Program-made: the position numbers and the translations under genes
The notes under the pieces: model-generated
The model's input: the letters and a program-made list of their open reading frames with translations, nothing else
Told to the model about the DNA's origin: nothing
The model's database searches: none
Assembly (NCBI GenBank): GCA_002794775.1
Contig: NBAY01000003.1
Location: 2,078,732 to 2,142,731 of the forward strand
Length of the DNA: 64,000 nt
Direction of reading: 5' to 3'
From: Porodaedalea pini
Taxonomy: Eukaryota; Basidiomycota; Agaricomycetes; Hymenochaetales; Hymenochaetaceae
Shown here: positions 34,429-45,580 of the stretch, piece by piece
Numbering within the stretch: the first letter of the stretch is position 1
Layout: every line of letters begins with the position of its first letter

Positions 34429-36807
34429 ATGCCACCACCGAGCACAGTCGATGCTTGGCTAAGTGGTCGGCGTTTTGGAATTGTGATTGATGCTGGCTCA
34501 TCTGGTTCGAGGCTGCAAATCTACAGTTGGCGAGATGCTCGTCTTGTCCGGCTAGAGAAAGAGCCAAAAGCATATTACTCTCTGCCAGAGGTCGGGAAGG
34601 GGACGGAGGATGCAGAGGACTGGGTGCGCAAGGCAGAACCAGGTTAGTGTCTCCTCGGTTGTAGATTTGTTTCCTGTATAATTTTTCTACATTTTGCAGG
34701 CATCTCATCGTTTGGTGAGAACCCCGATGGAGTCGCAAGCTACCTGGCACCTCTGCTCGACCATGCTCGAGAACATATACCTCCTTCATTGCATCATGAG
34801 ACTCCAATATTCTTGTTAGCCACAGCAGGCATGCGTCTTCTGCCTACTTCGCAACAGAATGCAGTTTTGAATGCCGCTTGCGACTTCATCAAATTTCATT
34901 CTCACTTTCGGGTCGAGGATACTTCTGTCTCAGGACACTGTGGGTCAAGCGTACGCATCATTTCAGGCGAGGAGGAGGGTCTTTTCGGCTGGGTTGCTGT
35001 CAACTACCTTATGGACCAGTTCACTAGGAACGACGACGATCCGACGACTTACGGTTTCCTAGACATGGGGGGCGCATCTACTCAAATTGCATTTGAACCC
35101 AGCGAGGAAGAACGCGCGAAAACAAGGGGCCTAATTGATGTCCATTTACGACTCATCGGCGGTGAGGAGATCCATCATCAGGTCTTTGTTACTACCTGGC
35201 TAGGCTATGGAACGAATCAAGCGAGAGAGCGATACGTCGGGAAGGCTATCGAACAGCATGAATCCTCGTCAAATGGAGAGAGTGATACTCCTGTGTCCGA
35301 TCCTTGCCTGCCTCGACATTTACGCCTGTCGGAGAATTCCGTATATCCTGGGCACGAAGATGCACATAGCAGAAAAGAGCACACGCTTGTCGGTACCGGT
35401 TCTTTCGAGCAATGTTTGGAACAAGTCGCCCCTCTGCTGAACAAAGATGCACCTTGCCCAGATGTACCTTGTCTCTTCAATGGAGTCCACGTACCACAAA
35501 TCGACTTCTCAGTCTCCCACTTTATTGGCGTCTCCGAATATTGGTATTCGTCAGAGCATGTATTTGGCCTTGGGGGCGCGTACAACTTTGAAGAATTTGA
35601 AAGGGCTGCGTCGGAGTTCTGCTCTCGAGACTGGGACGATATATTGAGACAACATGCGGCATCTAAAGCGAATGGAGCTTTGGGCGGCGATGGTGAGGTG
35701 GAAGAGGACGGGCGAATTGTGGGAATGGATAAATGGGGTGACGAAGTCGAAACATCGAGACTGCAGATGCAATGCTTCAAGTCAGCATGGCTGGTGAATG
35801 TCTTGCATGATGGTATAGGTCTGCCTCGTATCGTCGATCCAAACGGACACTCAAGAGAAAATTCGAACGATGTGAAAGAGAAGGCAGACCAGAAGGGACT
35901 GGGAAAGCCGATCATGCAGTCGCTTGATTCCATCGGTGATACATCCATCAGCTGGACACTCGGGAAAATGGTCCTCGAGGCCAGTCGGGAAGTTCCTCCG
36001 TTGTCAAAGAATACGCCACCTCTTCCCGAGCCCATTGTTGACACTGGTTCGAAGGGTCAACACGGCTCCGTTGATTCCGATCGGGACGTGAATCCTGCCT
36101 TGTATCCATTGTCTGTTGGACGAAACAGCCTAGACTTATCATATTTTGGGCTTTTTTCCTATCTGGTCTGCTTCGCCATGCTATCCATCATCGCCTTTCG
36201 TCTTCGCCATCCGATCTTGCATTACGTGCGCCCCTATCTTAGAAGGATGGCTAGAAAGGGACTTACAGTTGACGATGATCGCATCGCTTTAGAAGAAGGT
36301 GCCGGATATAATTCAATGGGTGGGCGTTTCTCTGCGACAGGACCTTTGTTTACTAGCTTTCCCTTATCATCTTCTACTTCCGGGCTCTGGACGTCCACGC
36401 GCTCATCTCTGTCCAGAATCCTAGCATCTATTCGCCCTCGTCCCACAACACCACCCTCTTCATCTTTGCCTGCTGGGCGCCACATGTACTCTTCACCTTC
36501 CCGTGCTTCCCCGACTCGATCTTTCTCATCCCCTTCACTGCGAAATCAGAACGGTTCTGCAGGAACGGGGTATCACGATGGTGCGCTATTTGGAGCACCA
36601 CTTCCCCCGCGGTCGGCCACACCGCCTGCGTATCGCCTTGACCCAACCCAGCTCAACATTCACACGAACCAGTCGCTGTACTCGTTACCTCGTTCTCGTA
36701 ACAACTCGCAGATGAACCTCACGATGTTAGTCACCCGCCAACCTATATCGCGGTCTGGAAGTAGCGGCCAGCAAACACCTATCAAAGCTTTCCATGACGG
36801 CGAGTAG
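34429..36807 (+). CDS. GDA1/CD39 family apyrase, Golgi Ynd1 type
   Basis: Hydrolyses nucleoside di- and triphosphates, in the Golgi lumen for Ynd1, supporting glycosylation by removing GDP/UDP. Two exons (34429-34642, 34700-36807) give 773 aa. Apyrase conserved regions are visible in order: GIVIDAGSSGSRLQIYSW, LLATAGMRLLP, IISGEEEGLFGWVAVNYL, YGFLDMGGASTQIAFEP, and a later block with SVSHFIGVSEYWYSSEHVFG. One membrane helix near residues 553-575 (YFGLFSYLVCFAMLSIIAF) is followed by a roughly 200 aa Ser/Pro-rich tail. This single helix with a long C-terminal tail matches Ynd1 rather than Gda1. A palindromic MCB-like box lies 114 bp upstream. It is convergent with the PWWP gene. Confidence 0.9.
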
Positions 36808-37419
36808 TCACACATACGCTCGATGATCTCCCTAGAGTATGAGGCCACGGTCCTCGATATAGCCCATGCTTGGTCCTCTGTCTTGTTCGATATTAAATTA
36901 TTACCTTAGGTTATCTATTGAACAGGATTTATTGTAGCTCACCTTCAACCAGACCTTTGTTATTGGTTTTCTTACAAGACATTTCTTTCGCCCCCCTTCA
37001 CTCCGCATGCTTGCAATTACGGGACTCCTATCAAATGTAGCCCAACTTCCGCATAGACATACGCGCGTTCCAGCAACGGTCGTGAGAAGCCTCCGACCTT
37101 GTTTCAGCCACGATTCCTCCGCTCTCATTACAAAGGCCAACGCTTATTTGTCAAGAAGTTTAGATGCGCGCTGTGATGAATGACGCTACCTGATGCGGGT
37201 TCGGGACTTTACGATGCACATGGATTGGTGGGAGACTGGGAGCTAACGGGTATGGACGACAATCATTGAAGTAACTTCACTAATTCTAAAGTGTCTCCGC
37301 TCTACGAACGAATAGCTGCAATGCAATTGTATTGTAGACCTCAATTTCTGCATGGATAATAAAAATTATAGAATACATTCCAGGTTGCAAAGGGATCCAA
37401 TGTGGTATACTTTCTCCTA
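36808..37419. other. convergent 3' region, apyrase / PWWP gene
   Basis: 612 bp with no supportable frame; it should hold the 3' untranslated regions of both genes. Confidence 0.4.
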
Positions 37420-40273
37420 TCAAACCTTCCTAGGCCGCGATCGCGTCCCTCCTGTAGATATTTGCGGTTTCGACAACATTCGGGCCTGCAAAAACTTTTC
37501 CTTTTTCATCCGAAGATCCTTCACTGTATGAGCAATATCGAACTCGCTCGCCAAATTGGATCCGCTTTCGTGAAGATCCTTTTCCTCAGTCTCCGATAAG
37601 AGTTCCGGGACACGCCGTTTTCCTGCTCTCCATAAGAGTAGTTGGATTACTGCTTCTTTCAAGAGCACGTCCGTGCAGAACTTGCATAGGGTTAGCTGAT
37701 GGATTGAAGTAAAGTTGAAATACCCACATGAATTTTATCATGGCTCAGTAGATCATTGAATGATAGGCAGGTCAGATTCGAAGCAGACGTAAACGACTGT
37801 CAAGGAATTGCTTTTCAGAATCGTTCTCCAAATCATTCGCAATTCACCGAACCTGCTGATCCGTCATGGCCTGAGCACCATCCTGTGGGTCCCGGAAACG
37901 GTGATCCTCCGGAAATGGTTCTGTCTCGTCAGCGGATGCGGACACAATTATGTTATGATCGTCACCGTCGTCTACTTTAGGCGTGTTGCTTGGTGACTCG
38001 TCCTGAAGAATGAGTATCATTTCATTAAGAACGGCAGCACAGGTGCTTACGGTTGTAGATGATGGGGCCAAGGACGACGGAGGCAAAGATGGCGCTTTTT
38101 CCATGTCTTGAACCTGAGACGTTGTCTGTTGGGAGAAGTGGTCAGACGCTGTCACATCAGGACTGACAGTTTACCAAGATAGACGAGATGTAGTCAACAT
38201 CAAGGGGTGACAAAAGCTCACTATCTCCACGACCTCTGGACAGTCAACTAACCTCTTTGTACAACAGATCGTCAGGAGACGACATAACTTCCCGCAGCGC
38301 AACAGCCTCTTCCGGTGGAGAAAGGGGAACTTGTTCCGGACGATCGCGAGTGTACGTTTCATACGAGCTCCTGACGTCTCGCATCTCATCGTTCGACGAG
38401 TCGATTCCTAGGGCCCAGCATTTGATGATACGAGCGAGATGATTGAGCTCTAGGCGAGTGAGAACACCTTTTTGTGGCGCCTCCCTCGACACTTTCACTC
38501 GCTTACGTCCGCCGTTAAGAAACGCCGAAATGCGCTCCTCCGCGGGTTTGTAGTTATTCTCGGTAATCTTTTTGAGGATAGGGATAATATACGATGACTG
38601 TTCGAGCATAGTGAGCTCACAAAACTTTTGAGGAGGAGGAGCCGGGAGCAAAGGCGGTTCGGGGATAACGATGTGATCGGTAGTTTCCGTAAATAAATCC
38701 TCGTCAAGGTCATCTTCGCCGTCCTTTTCATATAAGGACTCTGCGGACTCAAAATCACCCAGCTGAGGATGCAATAAGTATTTAGTTTCATGTATGAACT
38801 GGTTTGAAACCGCGCACGAACCTTACACGTCCCAAACTCCTCCTGTTCGTAAATGTAAAACATATCTCGTGTTACATCTTCACGAAAATGGTCCATAAAA
38901 TGCACGGTGTACTTTGGGGGCATAGCTGGATTTGCCGGTGCCACGTAAGCAATGACTTCCGCTGGATAAAACCTTCCCATATATCCTTTAGTTCTGGTTG
39001 TGGACAAGACGTGCTCGCCTGGCACAGTAACATTCGGATCTGGAGGAGGAGGCACCCATAATTCCTTCTCTAGCAACTTCAAAGGCAGTCCGACGACATG
39101 TTCTGGAGAGGCTCTGGAGGCAATATCGTGCTCGACCTCTTCACTGTTGCCCATAGGCTGTGAAAGGAGCCCAGCTAGAGAACTGGGAAAACCGTCATGA
39201 ACTCGTGTGTCTTCTTCTATGATCTCCTTGCAAGCTGCCTCCCATCGGGATTTTAAGTTTTCAAACCCGACGGGTCGAGATCGGGAGGATGAAGACGGCA
39301 GCGACCAAAATGAGTTGGCAGTGAACGAATGTTCCTTATATGAGACGACGTTCAACGGAGAAGGCCTTTCTATGTTGACTAGCACAGAAGTTGAAGATCC
39401 AGCGGGCGGAGAGAATACGCGCACTTGAAGAGCTTTTTGTCGGCCAATAGCTGGCTCGATCTGGTCAAAAATGAGTTGCAAGCCTCCGTTTAAAAGAAAC
39501 CTACTCACCCTGGCTGGCCACCAAAGAGACTCTACGGAGACATCGTTGATGACAGCATTTCTGCGGTCCACGCGCACCCATACTAAAGTCCCAAGCGTCT
39601 TCAACGACCATGCATCCGGCTTCGGAGGCAAAGAGCAACGGCGTGGTCGAGTCGCAGACACTGAAGAGATCTGTGCTTTGCTTTGAACTGCCTGCTTGCC
39701 CTTCTCTTTCCGATTTGTCGAGATCGAGGGAGGGCTCAGCGGAGAACCATTGCCGTTCGTCGTCATTCTGTAACTTGAAGCAGACTTCTTTCGAAGTTCG
39801 TGTACATCTCTCGAGTTTTCGCCATTCCTACTCTTAGCACGTTTCGACGGTGAGCTGGAAGACTGTTGCGCTGATGCAGAGCCGCGCCTTTTCCGCGGAG
39901 AAGAGGAGGTCAATGGCGTCAAAGGCGACTCATTGCCGAAAGGACGCGACGGTGGTGAGGACTTAGGTGTCTGAGGCTCCTTGACGCCTGCTCTAGGATA
40001 CGGCTTCCTGCTCGCATACGTCTTCAAACCAGCAGCAGGCGCAGGTCTTGCTATACCGGAACCAATCCTCGACGGTGACAACTGAGGAGGAGCGTCGGTC
40101 TTCTGCACACCCTTTCGTGAGGTAGAAATTCCATTCCCTGCCACGTCGTCGGGTACAGAGCTGGAGTTAGAGTCCGAGTCCGAGTGTAGGCCCATGACGT
40201 TGCGAGCAGCCGCGTCATCTTGCTCATCTTCGTCCTCGAGCGACGTGAGGTCCGATTCGTCCTCGAAATCCAT
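37420..40273 (-). CDS. PWWP-domain chromatin protein
   Basis: Probable chromatin reader; PWWP domains bind methylated histone tails and DNA. The chosen start, MDFEDESDLTSLEDEDEQDD, opens an acidic leader. A long Ser/Pro/Lys-rich disordered region with basic SPRKRRGSA and SPSKRAKSRNG follows, then the PWWP region LGTLVWVRVDRR...SLWWPARVSRF. Downstream come YMGRFYPAEVIAYV and KYTVHFMDHFREDVTRDMF, a second Tudor-like strand pattern, then an acidic segment, KRVKVSREAPQKGVL and DEMRDVRSSYETY. The C-terminal exons carry VIQLLLWRAGKRRVPELLS and RMKKEKFLQARMLSKP. There are several exons; the 3' ones (37420-38250) are less certain. Upstream at 40431 an ACGCGT box lies about 160 bp from the start. No closer orthologue can be named. 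Confidence 0.75.
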
Positions 40274-40654
40274 AGCCTTAGCAGCTAAGCCAGTCTGGGA
40301 AGAACGTTTAAGATACGAGCTCACGAGCTGCTTATAAACGGCCTTTAACACCTTTTGGCCTCACCGCGGATTAGGCGTGAGGTCGAGGGCGCGTCGGCGA
40401 GCGTGGCGGGAGCAAGGCTCTGGATGATCAACGCGTCGAAGGCGCGTCAATGACTAAGCATATATGAACTTTATATCTCACTTTCCCCAGGATCCGCGAA
40501 GTACAAATTATTGTTTCATCGAATCAGCAACAATAATAGATACATAATCCATATTCCGAAATGCAAGGCAAAACAACGTGCAACAAAAAAATTACTTATA
40601 CAGGTTTGGGGCAGCGGGAATACCATATTGCCCTGCTGGATGTACTGCTGGTCT

Positions 40655-43098
40655 TTATGGTATATAGATCTTTGAATAGCCCTCAACGCTGTACGAGAAC
40701 AGTCAAATTAGTTCGTATAACAAGGGAGGCACCCATTGCTTACCTTCGACGACAGCAAGGGCAGCTGTGTTTTGATGCTGAGACACGCGACGCGAGGTTC
40801 TCTCGACAGTCGTTACAAAGTGCGAGGCATCTGCACGGCCAGCAAATGATTTCTCGAGGCTCTGATGTGCAGATCACGCAGTTCATCCGCCCGTCCAGTG
40901 AAAGATCTCCCAGTGAACCGGCCCCCGCATTCGACGTGCTCGCACGGACACGCCTGTCATAGATGAAGTCTCCCAACTCGTCCTCACGCTGCTCCGTAGC
41001 AGGACTCGGCGAGAGCTGGCCGTGAGGAAGAGCAACGAGCTCGTTATAACGGCGACGCGTTAATGGAGAAGCATAGTCCGCGGTCATGTGAGCAATGAGG
41101 ACGGGGCCGGGAGACACAGACGACGACAATGCGGAGTTAGAGAGGAGGTCACTGTATAGGCCCGCAGTCTCCAGACCGTTACCACCGTCTGAATCGTCGC
41201 CTTCCGTGTCTGGTTCTTCTTCTTCAGAATCCTGGACAAAACGGTCCCGAGAGTCTTCTGCGATATCCAACTCCCGGGACGGGATGTATTCGTCTTCGTC
41301 ATCGCTGACATCTTCTCCCCTGAGGAAGCGTCCATAGACACTGTCAGATGCGTCTCCGGCACGAAATTCGGCACGAGCAACCTGAGTGACGGAAACGTCA
41401 TCCGATAATCGTGCATCCACAGAACGACTCCTCAGACCAATACCCTTCCATCTATACCAGATAAGCCAAAGGAAGAACCTGTAGAACCCACGAACGACAG
41501 CGAAAAGGCTTAGTCCAAATCGTGTGAGCTCACGTAACCATAAGTGGTCAATAAGCCAATCATCCTCGGCGTTCTTCACCTTCACGTTTTTTATTTCGTT
41601 TGCGAACCCTCCACTAGTGTGTCTTCCGCCCTTTTTAACAGGCACGGGGGATATGGACACGACTCCTGTGCTGTTCAATTCGACAACGCCTTCACCGCCT
41701 GCTGAAAATCCCTTCGCTTGCGCATCCACCAATTGGGAGTCTCCGACAGCTACCGATCCTACTTCGTTTCCCAGGCCTGCAACATTCGTCGCCTCAAGAC
41801 TAGCTGTCCCAAGTCGTAAGAGGGCGATCGCGAAATCTTCATCCCACTTTGGAGCTAGAGTTTGTGCATGGCCGAAGAGAGGACGGGTAATCTCTCCTTC
41901 GAGTAGGAGCTGCGTGAGAGCGTTCAAACTAATTGTGAGGAGCGTAATGAGAAAGAGCATCGTCTCAAGCAGGCAGGGCAAGTAATTGAGCATTGGATAT
42001 GACGCCGGCTTGGTAAGAAGGACTGTATTGAAGTGAATGATCGTCGCAAGAGAACAGATAGTGGTGGGGACAAGTCGGTATCTTGCCCAGCTCTTCTTTA
42101 CACCAAGAGAATGTACCAATGCAAGCTAAATGGATTTCAGAATCTATCATCCACCCATAACCATAGAACACGCACCTGCAGCAAAGGAAAGAACAATGTG
42201 AGGAGAACATTCACGTCTGGCCTCGAAGGTGAACCTCTACTCGCATGAGTCACTGGCATCGAGTAAATATGCAAGAGCATAGCATAGCCAAACTGCGCGT
42301 TCGCGGGACGTTAGTAAGGAAGCAAGCCGATAATAGGTCTCTTACTATATTGAATGGCTGCGTATTAGAGGAGTTGAGGCCTTCCAAGCCCCGAGTAAGG
42401 GCTCCGACCACGAGTGCTGTGCATACAGTCCCGAATATTGACCAACACACGTCTTCCATTTCCTTCTGAGCTGCCCAGTGGTCCATGGCCCGCAACCAGC
42501 CGATGTTCGTAGACGGGAAGAGACTGGAAACTTGTAGCAGGATTACGACAAGCAGTGCGAGTGATTTATATAACAGGTATAATGATGGGATGCGTAGAGT
42601 GACGCGATATGCAGTAGAAGACAGGTCGATCGGAAAGAACGAATAGAATAGAGCATGAAAGACAGAGCGTCGGCTTCGTACAATCCTGTAGGCTAACGAA
42701 CGGCGAGGCGGCACAACGATGTGCTGAATGCGATTCAGTAACAGTGCCTGTAGTCTCTTTTAGTTCCAACAAGTGATAGCACATGAAAAACTAAGACACA
42801 CCAACGCGACTAGGCCGAGCGCGTAGCCTGAAGTCATGAAGGCGAATGGACCAGGCATCGTTGTAAGCTCGTAGGTCAGACTGGCCCGTGAAGGTGGTGG
42901 TCGTGCGATGTGCGACACGTCGCTCTGAGCTGCAGTAGTCATTGGCATCGGTATCACCAGCGCCGCTGACTGAACATCGAGGTCGTGATTTAGAAGGTCG
43001 TCGATTCTCCGGAGACGATGGAGGAACTTGGACGGCAGTGACAGTAGTGAGCCCAACCTGATCGTCAGGTTGTACTGCAAGTAGTCTTTGGCATCCAT
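40655..43098 (-). CDS. multi-pass membrane RING E3 ligase, Asi1/Asi3-like
   Basis: Probable membrane ubiquitin ligase. Several hydrophobic helices lie in the N-terminal half (FMTSGYALGLVALALLLNRI, LYLLYKSLALLVVILLQVSS, SIFGTVCTALVVGALTRGLE, MLNYLPCLLETMLFLITLLT), and later LFAVVRGFYRFFLWLIWY. An acidic loop (SEEEEPDTEGDDSDGG) follows. A C-terminal RING reads CVICTSEPREIICWPCRCLA then LCNDCRENLASRV and CPCCRR. A last small exon adds SVEGYSKIYIP after a donor in the RRR codons; without it the protein would end early. RING wording (EPR.I..WPC.CLA.C.DCR) and layout resemble yeast Asi1/Asi3, inner-nuclear-membrane ligases. Five exons; traced introns keep phase (LVAL|ALLLN; FNI|FGYAM; PLLQ|LALVHS). 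The Asi relationship is an inference from pattern. Confidence 0.8.
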
Positions 43099-43287
43099 CG
43101 CAGTCTGAACACGAGTTCGTCGCGCGTCTCGACGAACTCGACTGGGTGGCTGTTGGCAACAGGCTTGGTCACAGCTATGACGATCAGACTATCAGACTAT
43201 GCACGCACCGGTTAAGTCCGAAGTGCGCGTCCTTGAGCTCGACTCAGTGACGCTGTCGATCTCGACGGCGAGGGAGAACGCCCTATA
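43099..43287. promoter_or_regulatory. shared divergent promoter, RING E3 / PGS1
   Basis: 189 bp between head-to-head start codons. A direct ATCAGACT repeat lies near 43186-43200. No TATA box is evident. Confidence 0.5.
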
Positions 43288-45020
43288 ATGCGAGCGTGCT
43301 GGACCGCCGCAAGGTGGTCAATGCCCTCTCACCCATCGCAACGCTCATTGTCGTCCAAGGCTCTGGGAAAGCTGCCCGCCATCCAGCCCTTGCATCCGTC
43401 TGTACGCGACTTTGCCGTCGAGCTCGGCCAAACCCAACCATGTTTTGCTCTCAAAACACGCGATGTTCAGATTCTATCTCAGCCGAAGGACTTTCTTGCC
43501 TTACTTCTAGTGAGTCTGCACGCTGCTCTTTACCACTGTCGTCTTACATTTTTAAAGGACATGATTTGCCGAGCTCGCAAGAGGATATTTCTCTCATCAT
43601 TATACATTGGTTCCTCGGAGGACTACCTTGTACGTCAGCTTTAAATGATGCCTACTTCAGCTTGACGAATGCTCTAGCTAGATAACTGCTTTAGAAGAGT
43701 CCTTACGGACTAACCCATGTCTTCATGTACATCTCCATCTTGACTATAACCGCTCTACACGCCCTGGACCTACCTCGACTGCGTCACTTCTAATACCTCT
43801 TATCGAAGCGTACCCCGATCGAGTACATGCTCATTTCTTCAAAAGCCCCAAACTAAAGGGCCTTATAGCCAAGCTTGTGCCCAGACGCTTTGATGAGGGT
43901 TGGGGGACGTGGCATGCAAAAGTATATGGAGCGGACGATGAAGTACTAATATCCGGGTGAGTAAGTACTATTCACCTATACCATAAAGAGCAGAAGCTCA
44001 GCGTAGTTTTTTTTTGCCGAGCAGTGCGAACTTGAATGATTCGTACTTCACAAATCGCCAAGACCGGTATTTGCATTTCAAGTCACCTCTACTCTCTCAG
44101 TATTGCTATTCTTTCCTTCGCACGATGGAGCCCTTTTGCTTCCAGCTGAAGCTAGGCAGTCCCTATACTTTGTCCTGGCCGACAAAGTATGTTCACCCAG
44201 AACGTATAGATAGTGAGGCAGGCAAAGCTCTTCAGGCTTTCCAAGTTCGTGAACTACAGTCCTCGTTAGACAAGCTGGGTAAAGAGAGTGAGAAGAGGGA
44301 TGGCGAGGTCCTTATTTTCCCGGTCATTCAGGCTGGTCAGTTTGGCATCCGGGAAGAAGAAGAATGTCTCGACTTGCTTTTCAAGAATCTCGACCAGCAC
44401 TCCGCATCAAGTGGTGTAAAACCGCTAATCGATTTTACAAGCGGGTATTTCAGTCTAGCTGAATCTTACCAAAAGCTCATACAGCAGTCTGCTGCTGATT
44501 GCCGAGTCCTATGCGCGAGTCCTCTGGTACGAATACTTTGCACTTGTTTGTCGTGATATCATTGACAATAAATATCTAGGCAAACGGGTTCTTCGGTTCC
44601 TCAGGTGTATCTGGTCGCATTCCAGAAGGATATACCTTCTTGGAGCAACGCTTCTGGCGTAGCGTTCAGCGCTCTGGCAGGGTGTGGAAGGACGGGCATG
44701 GTGTGCAGCTACATGAATGGGAGAGAAATGGATGGACGTACCATGCCAAAGGCTTCTGGGTGTCTCCAGCGACCGAGCCTCCCGTCCTTACACTCTTCGG
44801 ATCGACAAATCTGAACTCGCGCTCTGCGAACCTCGATATGGAACTCGCTTTTATCATGGTCGTTCCATCTTCTGATGAAGAGGGTGCAAGGGAACTGCGG
44901 GAGAAACTTCGCGAGGAAGTCCACAATCTCAGGGAACACGCACTTCCGTGGAGAGGTGGAGAGAGAAGAGTGAGGCCAGGCACTAAGGCGCTTGTAAACC
45001 TGGTTGGGGGGATGCTGTAG
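43288..45020 (+). CDS. PGS1: phosphatidylglycerophosphate synthase
   Basis: Joins CDP-diacylglycerol and glycerol-3-phosphate to make phosphatidylglycerophosphate, the committed step of cardiolipin synthesis in mitochondria. The start gives MRACWTAARWSMPSHPSQRS, Arg/Ser-rich and acid-poor, fitting a mitochondrial presequence. Phospholipase-D fold motifs are present: MICRARKRIFLSSLYIGS near the front, first HKD HAKVYGADDEVLISGANLND followed by SYFTNRQDRYLHF, and a second motif YHAKGFWVSPATEP...LTLFGSTNLNSRS. Five or six exons: donors include LALLL|GTGAGT, DYL|GTACGT with acceptor GCTAG before ITALEESLRTNP, ISG|GTGAGT before ANLND, and ASPL|GTACGA before ANGFFGSSG. The protein ends KALVNLVGGML. 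About 500 aa, the normal size. It shares a promoter with the RING gene. Confidence 0.93.
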
Positions 45021-45580
45021 ATTAGATCGTGGCATTTTGGTCTGGACTAATCATTTACTAATATGTGCATGACCACATACTGCGCGAAACTTACGAACAT
45101 ACGTACGTACTTCGGACCTTCTAAGTTCTATTGCTTGCTTTCGCTGAGAAAGCCACTCACCAATACGCACATGCCCATTAGAAGAGTTTACTTGGAATAA
45201 ACAACAGTTAGGCGATCCGAATCTTAAGTGGTAATTGCACGCCCTCCTCTTCCCGGTCATAGTGATCAAAGGCGCCTGACGGTGTTTCCACCGAGTTGGT
45301 AGAAGTCGAGCACATTCCCTACGTCTTCGAAGATTATGTGCCGCACTTAGACAGATATAACGATCTTAAGTATGATGTCAGATATTAGGCCTTGCATAAA
45401 CAGGATGGATTGTGGAACGAATCACCGATGGTCTGCAACAAGTCAAGCTGTCCGCATTAGGTATGATCGGCGTTGGATAGAGAAGTCGCGCACTGGCAAG
45501 TACCAGACTGACCTGTATGACTATACTGTTTCTAATATCTTCCCTCATGAGGTAGTGAGGCCGCTGCTGCTTACCTTTCC
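45021..45580. other. intergenic region, PGS1 / IML1
   Basis: 560 bp between same-strand genes; it holds the PGS1 3' region and IML1 promoter. No distinct motif recognised. Confidence 0.4.

Noticed and set aside
41524..41985. 153-codon plus-strand frame antisense to the RING gene
   Set aside because: Low-complexity antisense of a well-supported exon.
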